Part shown: positions 1-5,011 of the stretch, in pieces
How the letters are laid out: every line of letters begins with the position of its first letter
How positions within the stretch are numbered: position 1 is the first letter of the stretch
Origin: Phycisphaerales bacterium UBA5793
Lineage (GTDB): Bacteria > Planctomycetota > Phycisphaerae > Phycisphaerales > UBA5793
Assembly: GCA_002418285.1 (NCBI GenBank)
Contig: DIDT01000027.1
Span: 1 to 6,611 of the forward strand
Direction of reading: 5' to 3'
DNA length: 6,611 nucleotides
Notes under the pieces: generated by a model
What the model was told of the DNA's origin: nothing
Seen by the model: the letters and a program-made list of their open reading frames with translations, nothing else
Databases searched by the model: none
Translations under genes and position numbers: made by a program

Positions 1-845
1 GCGGCGCTGACTGCGGCCGCTGCTGCTGTTGATGCGTCGGCGGCGGCTGAGGCGATACCGGCGTTGTCGGGCGCGGTCGTGTTCGCTCCATCAGTGCCAC
101 GCATATCCGTGTTGGTCGTGACCGTGTCGACCAGCATGACGTGCGCCACGACGTGATTTGCCGGGTCGAAGTAGCTTGCTGAGGCCAGCGTCCGCGCATT
201 GAACTCCGCAACGGTTGGGATGTCCCCGAGCTGCGCATCGAGGTTCGCGGCCGCGAGTCCAACAGCGCCGCGGACGCCGGCGGCGTCGAGGTCGTTGAAG
301 CCGGTTACGCCGACACCCTTGGCCAGGACGATGTTGGTGCCGGCCGTGAGCACGCGCGTCGCCACAGCCCACACGTCGGCGGCGCTGTGCGAGCTGCGCG
401 AGGTGATCGCGGCATCCATGCGCGAGAGACCGAACGCCGTGGCATCCTGTCGATCGACCTGCTCGAGGATGATCTCGTAGTCGACGGTGAGCAGGTCGGT
501 CACGCCGGTGACGGTGATGACCATGCTCTGCGCGCCGTTGACGCTGAAGCGGCTGTCGAGGATCTGGATCTCGTAGAGACCGGGATGGTTGGTCGCGCTG
601 ACTTCCTTGAAGCGGATCGAATTGGCGCCGGGGTCGGCCCAGGTGCCCAGTGTGGTGATGTCCTGGATGCCGGGGCCGGGCACGTAGGTCGTGCCCGCCG
701 CCTCGTTGTTGCAGATGACGCTGATGCGCAGGCCGCTGGTGTTGTAGGCGATGCCGGTGAACGCCGTGCCGTCGCTCGCTTTCCTGAGGATGAGGCGGAC
801 GATGTTGCTCGTCGAACTGTGCTTGCGTCGGGAGCCGCTAGCCAT
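1..845 (-). CDS. Fibre/adhesin-like phage structural protein, 3'-truncated by window edge
   Basis: Reading leftward from ATG 845-843 gives an open frame of 281 codons with no stop before the window edge, so the C-terminus is missing. The start overlaps the stop of the LamG gene by 8 bases and has GGAGGG at 858-853, seven bases upstream, which settles the start. Residues about 14-130 look like a compact beta domain (key strings TSGLRISVICNNEA, ITTLGTWADPG, RFKEVSATNHPGLYEIQI). I recall this domain from N-termini of phage and metagenomic virion proteins; that is memory, not a search. Residues about 176-215 (GVTGFNDLDAAGVRGAVGLA and what follows) resemble the linker that often comes next. The last visible residues are Ala/Ser-rich (ASAAADASTAAAAAVSA), suggesting a helical or repetitive stalk. 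A virion-surface fibre or tail-associated protein is inferred; the receptor-binding end is out of view. Confidence 0.8.
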   Translation of the reverse strand, partial: MASGSRRKHSSTSNIVRLILRKASDGTAFTGIAYNTSGLRISVICNNEAAGTTYVPGPGIQDITTLGTWADPGANSIRFKEVSATNHPGLYEIQILDSRFSVNGAQSMVITVTGVTDLLTVDYEIILEQVDRQDATAFGLSRMDAAITSRSSHSAADVWAVATRVLTAGTNIVLAKGVGVTGFNDLDAAGVRGAVGLAAANLDAQLGDIPTVAEFNARTLASASYFDPANHVVAHVMLVDTVTTNTDMRGTDGANTTAPDNAGIASAAADASTAAAAAVSA

Positions 846-1623
846 TGCAGAACCCTCCGCGCAGATTCATGAAGCCGCCGAGCATGTTGGTGCGCGGTGG
901 CAGCGTCGAACCGCCGCCGGCATTGATCGCGTCGACGAGGTCCGAGACGTTGCCGGCCGTCGTGTTCTGATTCGCGGCGAAGAACTGCTCCATCCCGCCG
1001 TCAAAGGCGTCGGGCGGCGAAATCGTCATGCTCCGGCTGTAGACGCCAAGGCGCACATCGCACGTCGCACCGTCAGTGATGTTGATGCCGTGCGAGGACG
1101 CGACCTCGTCGTTGTCCAGATACATGCGCAGGTCGCTGCCGCTGCTGCACGTGACGAGCGCGAGATGTGTGTTTCCATCGGCCGCACCCGTCGGGCCATC
1201 CTCCTGCCAGGACCAGGTTCCGCCGCCGGTGTTGCACCAACCACACTTCAACTGTCCGCCTTCGATGTAGAACATGAAGTGGCCGTAGCCGGTGTTGTAA
1301 CGGCCGGCGGAGATCAGGCATGCCGCCTGGCTCGCGTTGCTCGTCTTGAACAAGCAGCCGAAGGTGAGCGGCGGACTGGTGGCGATCCCGAGTAATCCGC
1401 CCGTCTGCCTGGCGTAGTCGTCGACGCCGTCGAAGAGCACAGACTTGGCGCCGGCGTCGCTGCTCAGCGCCGTCTGCCCAACGAGCAGACCGTTGTTGGC
1501 GGTTTGATCCGCGTTGCCGGTGGCGTCGACCAGATTGGTGCCGCTCGCCTCCCACAGCTTGCAGTGGCGCTTGAGATTCGAGCCGTAGATCGACGAAACA
1601 AGATCGGCGAATGGAGTGGCCAT
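838..1623 (-). CDS. LamG/concanavalin A-like virion protein
   Basis: This 261-residue protein matches the LamG (laminin-G/concanavalin A-like, jelly-roll) superfamily by pattern. It has LWEASGTNLVDATGNAD at 23-39, SVLFDGVDDYA at 61-71 (the typical 'FDG.DDY' strand), TFGCLFKT at 87-94, a WSW turn near 137-139, LRMYLDNDEV at 165-174 in place of the usual 'lYvDG', RLGVYS at 191-196 and FDGGMEQFFAANQ near 207-219. The fold fills almost the whole protein, leaving a Gly/Pro-rich tail from about 236. It has about eight cysteines and no signal peptide. ATG 1623 is preceded by GAGGAGGAG at 1643-1635, and the upstream stop overlaps it as TAATG. LamG proteins in phages usually bind glycans or decorate the virion surface. 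Its place just before the fibre-like gene fits adsorption or decoration; the ligand and virion location are unknown. Confidence 0.82.
   Translation of the reverse strand: MATPFADLVSSIYGSNLKRHCKLWEASGTNLVDATGNADQTANNGLLVGQTALSSDAGAKSVLFDGVDDYARQTGGLLGIATSPPLTFGCLFKTSNASQAACLISAGRYNTGYGHFMFYIEGGQLKCGWCNTGGGTWSWQEDGPTGAADGNTHLALVTCSSGSDLRMYLDNDEVASSHGINITDGATCDVRLGVYSRSMTISPPDAFDGGMEQFFAANQNTTAGNVSDLVDAINAGGGSTLPPRTNMLGGFMNLRGGFCNG
853..858 (-). promoter_or_regulatory. Ribosome binding site deciding the start of the fibre-like gene
   Basis: The minus strand reads GGAGGG followed by seven bases and ATG at 845-843. It lies inside the last codons of the LamG gene, so the two genes are probably translationally coupled. 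It supports initiation at 845 rather than at any internal Met. Confidence 0.7.
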
Positions 1624-1922
1624 TAGCGGATCGGCTCCTCCTCACCTGGAAAGATCCATTGCCATTCGCTGCGACGCGCCACCAGCCAGGCGCGGCACTG
1701 CGCATCGCGCATCGGGCCTGCGACGATGCGCACGCCCGTGGGATCGCCTTCGCGTGGATCAACTTCGACGATGGACATGGTGCCGTCTGTCGAGCATCGG
1801 GCCGACGCTTCCATCAGCGGGCCGATATAGCGATGACGGTCCGACGACTCACGCGCCGTGCGCGTGCGGTCCCAGTTCTGCTCGACCGGGTTGCTGATGA
1901 TGTAGTACTTGCTGTCGCTCAT
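1623..1922 (-). CDS. Hypothetical phage protein, 99 residues
   Basis: The start is taken at ATG 1922-1920 (MSDSKYYIISNPVEQNW), not the longer open frame back to 2060. This start forms an ATGA overlap with the stop of the preceding gene and has GAGGTG at 1936-1931, eight bases upstream. Residues upstream of it are Arg-rich shadow sequence. The product is a small soluble protein with many charged and aromatic residues: YYIISNP near the N-terminus, a Trp-rich stretch (CRAWLVARRSEWQWIF, 76-91) and an acidic end (PGEEEPIR). It has no membrane segment or signal. I do not recognise the family. Its size and place between capsid and adhesin-like genes would suit a head-completion or connector protein, but that is inference from context only. 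It is probably translationally coupled at both ends. Confidence 0.75.
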   Translation of the reverse strand: MSDSKYYIISNPVEQNWDRTRTARESSDRHRYIGPLMEASARCSTDGTMSIVEVDPREGDPTGVRIVAGPMRDAQCRAWLVARRSEWQWIFPGEEEPIR

Positions 1923-2266
1923 CGCCTGCACACCTCGCAATCGATGAACGGGTAGCGCTCGCCCAGAATCTCGCAGCAGACCTCGTAGTCGCGGCGGAAG
2001 TTCGGAGCGGTCTGCATCCACGGCGCGGCGGCGTCGAGCACATCGCCGGCCGCGAACCACGCGACGACGTTGTTGAACGCCGGATCGTTGTTGTCGGTGA
2101 CCTTGGCGATGTACGCCGCGTTGGCGATGATCGCACGCATCGCCTGCTCAACGCTCGGCTCGGCACTCGCCGTGCGGCATTCGCACACCGCCGGCGCAAC
2201 CGGAGCGACCGCGTTGGTGTGCATCAGCGCGAGTCCGACGGCGAGTTGTGCGAGGCGTGCGTTCAA
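1919..2266 (-). CDS. Hypothetical phage protein, 115 residues, TTG start uncertain
   Basis: The frame is open from 2374 to the TGA at 1919, but no ATG or GTG lies upstream of the TTG at 2266-2264; the first in-frame ATG is at 2224-2222 (residue 15). Neither has a convincing ribosome binding site, so the N-terminus is uncertain. The C-terminal part looks genuinely coding: a helical stretch (SVEQAMRAIIANAAYIAKV, 38-56), then DPAFNNVVAWFAAGDVLDAA (61-80) and a Cys-rich end. Cysteines fall at 28 and 30 (CEC), 97-98 (CC), 110 and 113 (CEVC), a spacing that could bind metal or form disulfides. With the TTG start, residues 4-27 are mildly hydrophobic but not a clear signal peptide. I do not recognise the family. 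A connector or head-completion role is possible from position. It overlaps the next gene as ATGA. Confidence 0.65.
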   Translation of the reverse strand: MNARLAQLAVGLALMHTNAVAPVAPAVCECRTASAEPSVEQAMRAIIANAAYIAKVTDNNDPAFNNVVAWFAAGDVLDAAAPWMQTAPNFRRDYEVCCEILGERYPFIDCEVCRR

Positions 2267-2321
2267 ATGGCCGGCCGAGCGTTTCCGCCAGGCTCGGCAC
2301 TCATCGAAGGAGTTGTGCGGT

Positions 2322-2576
2322 TCAGGCGGCGGCGTTCTGGGCGTCGCCGGTGGCGGGTTTGTCCGCCTCGGTCTTCATTTCGTGGAACGACACGCCGCAG
2401 GCTGGATGCTTGCGCAGCGCCGCCGCGATGCGGGTGTCATCGGTTGCGTACGTGCCGTTGACGAACTGGCACTTCACACCACCCTCATGCGTCACCTCGT
2501 TGTTCACCAGCTTGCGCTTCGGTGATTCGAGGTACAGGCAGAAGTTGCGGTGCTGACTGGCGAATCTCGTAGACAT
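2322..2576 (-). CDS. Small capsid-adjacent hypothetical protein, 84 residues
   Basis: The start is ATG 2576-2574 (MSTRFASQHRNF), chosen because GGAG at 2587-2584 lies seven bases upstream. The longer open frame to 2663 would run through the hairpin after the capsid gene. The first 60 residues look like a small beta-rich domain: FCLYLESPKRKLVNNEVTH (12-30), then KCQFVNGTYATDDTRIAAAL (35-54) and KHPACGV (56-62). The rest is a polar Ala-rich tail (EADKPATGDAQNAAA). The pattern 'F-x-N-G-x-Y-x-T-x-D ... L-x-x-H' resembles small genes I recall next to phage capsid genes, but I cannot name a family. It might be a capsid accessory or decoration protein or a connector component; function unassigned. 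No membrane segment or signal is seen. Confidence 0.72.
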   Translation of the reverse strand: MSTRFASQHRNFCLYLESPKRKLVNNEVTHEGGVKCQFVNGTYATDDTRIAAALRKHPACGVSFHEMKTEADKPATGDAQNAAA

Positions 2577-2632
2577 GGTCGATCTCCAGACGGTGGTTTG
2601 TGAGTTGCGTCGAGCGAAGGGAATTCGCGGAT

Positions 2633-2665
2633 CGGTGCGGGGAGTCCCTTCAACTCCCCGCACCG
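2633..2665 (-). terminator. Strong hairpin after the major capsid gene (terminator-like or mRNA 3' stabiliser)
   Basis: Bases 2633-2645 and 2653-2665 form a perfect 13-bp GC-rich stem around a 7-base loop, starting about 20 bases after the capsid stop codon. On the minus strand no T-run follows, so it is not a classic intrinsic terminator. It may attenuate readthrough, protect the capsid mRNA 3' end, or serve as a processing site. The hairpin is seen directly; its role is inferred. Confidence 0.6.
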
Positions 2666-2685
2666 CCGCTGCTCAGGGTTCAGGA

Positions 2686-3834
2686 TCAGCCGGAGGCCGT
2701 GATGTTGGTCAGGCGACCGTGCGTCTCGGCATTGCCCCAGCGGAAGCCAAGCTCACCGAGATACTTGTCCACGCGCCCGTCCTGGCCAGGCACCTGCACG
2801 TTCTCGTGGAGCATGATGTCGCTGTCGGTGAGCACGCAGATCTCGGGCGCGACGCCCTCAGCGCCGCCTTCGAGATCGATGGCGATCGCTTCGGTGTCCG
2901 CCGCGCCGGTCATGAGCTTGTGGCGCACGAGATCGAACTCGCCGTCGGGGGTCTGGTACCGCGTCGCCTTGAATCCGGCGACGCTGTCCTCCGGGCGGCC
3001 CTGCATCGTCGGCTTCTTGATGCGGCGGATGACGTCGGCGGCGGTGCGGCCGGCGAAGACCACGCGGTGGCTCGAACCCTTGCTGAAGATCTGGCTGAGC
3101 CAGTCGTCCAGCTCGGGCTCGGTGACGGTGCCGTTGCCGTCGGCGACATTGACCGAGGCGAAGGTGCGAATGCCCATCGTGCCCCGGCGCGGCTTGCCGC
3201 CGCTGGTCTCCTCGAAAGGTTCGCCGAAGATTGCGGCATGCTCGATGTCGCGGGTGATTTCGATGAGCTTCTTGCGCCGCTCCTGCGTCTTGGCGTCCTC
3301 GATGGCCATCGTCGTCTTTTCGACGGTGCGCGAGATCTCCAGCGACCGAGTGAAGATCTGCGTGTACGAGGTCTTCTTGACGTTCGTCGTATTGCGCGCT
3401 GCAGGCGACGTTTCGCCTTCCATCTGGAACGGCCCGAGGTTGACGATCGGATCGTTGTCGACGAGTGCGGCGGCATCGGTGGTGCCGACGCTGCGAACAA
3501 CGGTCAGCGTGTTGGTCACGATGACCGTGATGAGCATCAGCTCCTGCGTGCGCGGAACGACAATGACGTCGCCAACGCGCATCGCAGCGGCGGAATCGAC
3601 GACGATGTCGGTGGCGCCCGATGCGTAGCCCGCTCCGTTGTTGACCGCCGTGGCGCGGGCGTCGGCGTCGACGGTCCACCATTCGAGCGTCGGGGAGCCG
3701 ACCGTCTTCTTGCGCCCCATGCGCAGCAGCGTGTTGAAGATCGGCGCCTCGTCGGCGCTGATGTTGACGATGAGCTTCTCCGTCACACTCGGGAAGATGA
3801 CGCCCGCGAATGCGGTTGTCGTGAGTTGGGTCAT
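2686..3834 (-). CDS. Major capsid protein, SU10-like (DUF5309 type, HK97 fold)
   Basis: This 382-residue protein builds the icosahedral head shell. The pattern is that of SU10-like capsid proteins: an N-terminal arm with ADEAPIFNTLLRMG (27-40) and TLEWWTVD (49-56); an inserted beta region with MRVGDVIVVPRTQELMLITV (85-104), TLTVVRSVGTT (109-119) and FQMEGETSP (136-144); the signature TSYTQIFTRSLEISRTVEKT (155-174); then a long charged helix with ERRKKLIEITRDIEHAAIFG (185-204). The rest gives A-domain strands, ending with a region (LHENVQVPGQDGRVDKYLGE, 342-361) typical of the C-terminus. Length fits the family. ATG 3834 has GGAG at 3845-3842, seven bases upstream. It follows the scaffold gene by 70 bases. 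No N-terminal delta domain is visible, which fits a separately encoded scaffold. Family assignment is by motif recognition, without a search. Confidence 0.92.
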   Translation of the reverse strand: MTQLTTTAFAGVIFPSVTEKLIVNISADEAPIFNTLLRMGRKKTVGSPTLEWWTVDADARATAVNNGAGYASGATDIVVDSAAAMRVGDVIVVPRTQELMLITVIVTNTLTVVRSVGTTDAAALVDNDPIVNLGPFQMEGETSPAARNTTNVKKTSYTQIFTRSLEISRTVEKTTMAIEDAKTQERRKKLIEITRDIEHAAIFGEPFEETSGGKPRRGTMGIRTFASVNVADGNGTVTEPELDDWLSQIFSKGSSHRVVFAGRTAADVIRRIKKPTMQGRPEDSVAGFKATRYQTPDGEFDLVRHKLMTGAADTEAIAIDLEGGAEGVAPEICVLTDSDIMLHENVQVPGQDGRVDKYLGELGFRWGNAETHGRLTNITASG

Positions 3835-3904
3835 GATGAATCTCCGTAGGTTGGATTGAGTTCAAAAGCGATCCGGCTCCCCTCCAGGAGCTGACGGTCA
3901 TGGA

Positions 3905-4504
3905 CTACAGAACGGTGGACTTGACCTTGCCCGCTGCATCGAGCGCGGCGGCTTCCTTGGCGGCCTTGGTCTCTTCCTGGCTCTTCTGTCCGCCCTCGCC
4001 TTCGGCGCTCGCGCCCAGGTCCGGGGCCTTGCCCACGGTCGCGGTGAGATCCGCCTTGTACTCGTCGAGCGCCGCCTGGCGGGCCGCGTCGTCGGCAGCA
4101 CCGGCGAAGATCCGCTTGGCCGTCGCGGTGCCGGCGAGCTTGGGCGCGTTCTTCTTGATCCACGCCTCGTGCGCTGCCTGCTGCTGCGCCGTGGTCTGCG
4201 CGGCGGTGTCGCGCTCATCGAGCATCTTCTTGAAGAGCACCATCGCCTCCTCGGTGGTGAGGCTGGCGCCCGTCGCGGCAGCGCCCGCGTCCTTGTCCTT
4301 GCCCTTCTCGGCTGGCTTGCCCTTGCCGCCGCTGTTGATCTCCAGCGCGGCGACGGACTCGGTGAGCGTCTTGATCTGTTCGCCGATGCCGGCGATGCCT
4401 TCAACCGACTTGGCGAATTCGCCCAGTTGCGTCTTGATCGGCGCGAGCGTGTCGGTCACCTTCTTGTCGATCGCTTCATTCACCTGTTCGATTGTCAGAT
4501 CCAT
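3905..4504 (-). CDS. Putative capsid scaffolding protein
   Basis: This 199-residue, strongly hydrophilic, mostly helical protein sits directly upstream of the capsid gene, the usual place for a scaffold. Residues 1-57 form a likely coiled coil (MDLTIEQVNEAIDKKVTDTL and on to ESVAALEI). A flexible Gly/Lys/Ala linker follows at 58-80 (GGKGKPAEKGKDKDAG), then a second helical part from about 82 (TTEEAMVLFKKMLDERDTAA, then a Gln/Ala-rich helix to 119). The tail is Glu/Lys/Ala-rich (QEETKAAKEAAALDAAGKVK). No cysteine, signal or protease motif is visible. ATG 4504 has AAAGGA at 4518-4513, eight bases upstream. The role as an internal scaffold removed during maturation is inferred from composition and position; sequence alone rarely proves scaffolds. 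An unrelated internal head protein is the main alternative. Confidence 0.75.
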   Translation of the reverse strand: MDLTIEQVNEAIDKKVTDTLAPIKTQLGEFAKSVEGIAGIGEQIKTLTESVAALEINSGGKGKPAEKGKDKDAGAAATGASLTTEEAMVLFKKMLDERDTAAQTTAQQQAAHEAWIKKNAPKLAGTATAKRIFAGAADDAARQAALDEYKADLTATVGKAPDLGASAEGEGGQKSQEETKAAKEAAALDAAGKVKSTVL

Positions 4505-4549
4505 GTTGAGCGTCCTTTCTGGTGTTGCTCGTTGGTTTGCTCTCTCAAC

Positions 4550-4573
4550 GCCCAGGCATGGCCATGCCTGGGC
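4550..4573 (+). terminator. Perfect 24-base palindrome, with T-run on the plus strand
   Basis: Bases 4550-4573 form a perfect palindrome centred between 4561 and 4562. On the plus strand it is followed at once by TTTTCT (4574-4579), the shape of an intrinsic terminator for rightward transcription. Leftward, the direction of the genes, it is preceded by AGAAAA and has no T-run after it. It lies between the stop of the 129-residue gene and the scaffold gene. It could block antisense transcription, act as a processing hairpin, or bind a dimeric protein. The structure is certain; the role is inferred. Confidence 0.6.
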
Positions 4574-4586
4574 TTTTCTGTGTCGC

Positions 4587-4976
4587 CTACGACACGGGCA
4601 CCTCGTAGACCTCGATGCTCAGGTCGGCCTCGTTGCCGGCGTCGTAGTCGATGTAGACGTAGCCGGGATCGGTGCTGCCGGTCGGCTGGTTGTACACGCG
4701 CGGGCTGAAGGGTCCGAAGATCCGCACCGCGCCCGCAGGGATCGAAATCGTCTTGTCTTCGATGGCCTCGCCCTCGACCGCAGCGCCGGTGATGAACGTG
4801 ATGTCCCGCGCCGCGATGCCGGTGTTCTCGACGCGCGCAAAGCGCGTGCCGTAGCGGGCGTTGCTCGGCGTGTTCTCGAACATGTGCCCGTCGGCGATGC
4901 CGACTGTTGGCGACGGCGTGAGGCCCGTCGCCGACGAGGGATCGAGCGTCTGTACAGTGAGTGCGGTGCGTGCCAT
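4587..4976 (-). CDS. Small beta-rich structural protein, possible head decoration protein
   Basis: This 129-residue protein has a beta-sandwich look: RFARVENTGIAARDITFITG (45-64), a short loop, then TISIPAGAVRIFGPFSPRVY (76-95) and GYVYIDYDAGNEADLSIEVY (105-124). The layout 'strand, IPAG-x-x-x-x-x-GPF-x-P-x-x-Y, strand' is one I recall from small proteins in phage head modules, often annotated as hypothetical or head decoration; I cannot name a family with certainty. ATG 4976 has an excellent site, GGAGGAG at 4989-4983, six bases upstream. It lies 35 bases after the minor head protein gene and before the scaffold, rather than between scaffold and capsid or after the capsid, where decoration genes are often found. 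No signal or membrane segment. A virion role is likely from context. Confidence 0.72.
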   Translation of the reverse strand: MARTALTVQTLDPSSATGLTPSPTVGIADGHMFENTPSNARYGTRFARVENTGIAARDITFITGAAVEGEAIEDKTISIPAGAVRIFGPFSPRVYNQPTGSTDPGYVYIDYDAGNEADLSIEVYEVPVS

Positions 4977-5011
4977 GCTTTACTCCTCCAGGCTCGGAGA
5001 GCCGGGGCAGG

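Noticed and set aside
1..60. GC-rich near-repeat of gct/gcg triplets
   Set aside because: It is explained by Ala-rich coding sequence in the fibre-like gene rather than a separate repeat element.
387..1395. Overlapping plus-strand open frames of 161 and 214 codons
   Set aside because: They are antisense to the LamG and fibre-like genes, overlap each other, and have shadow composition.
2263..2377. Programmed frameshift joining the 84- and 115-residue genes
   Set aside because: Joining them would need a +1 shift, no canonical slippery heptamer is visible, and the downstream frame within the overlap reads as a Pro/Arg-rich shadow.
2575..3849. 424-codon plus-strand open frame opposite the major capsid gene
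   Set aside because: The opposite strand encodes a clear SU10-like capsid protein. The plus-strand product is Arg/Asp/Val-rich with no recognisable domain and runs through the 2633-2665 hairpin.
3880..3900. Short inverted repeat between scaffold and capsid genes
   Set aside because: The stem is only about 5 bp, which is expected by chance in GC-rich sequence.
2858..3901. 347-codon minus-strand frame inside the capsid gene
   Set aside because: It is an alternate frame of the capsid gene, extremely Arg/His-rich with no domain signal; the capsid frame has the ribosome binding site and family motifs.
4505..4549. Promoter for the scaffold-capsid pair downstream of the palindrome
   Set aside because: On the minus strand a TTGAGA-like string is present, but I see no -10-like box at suitable spacing.
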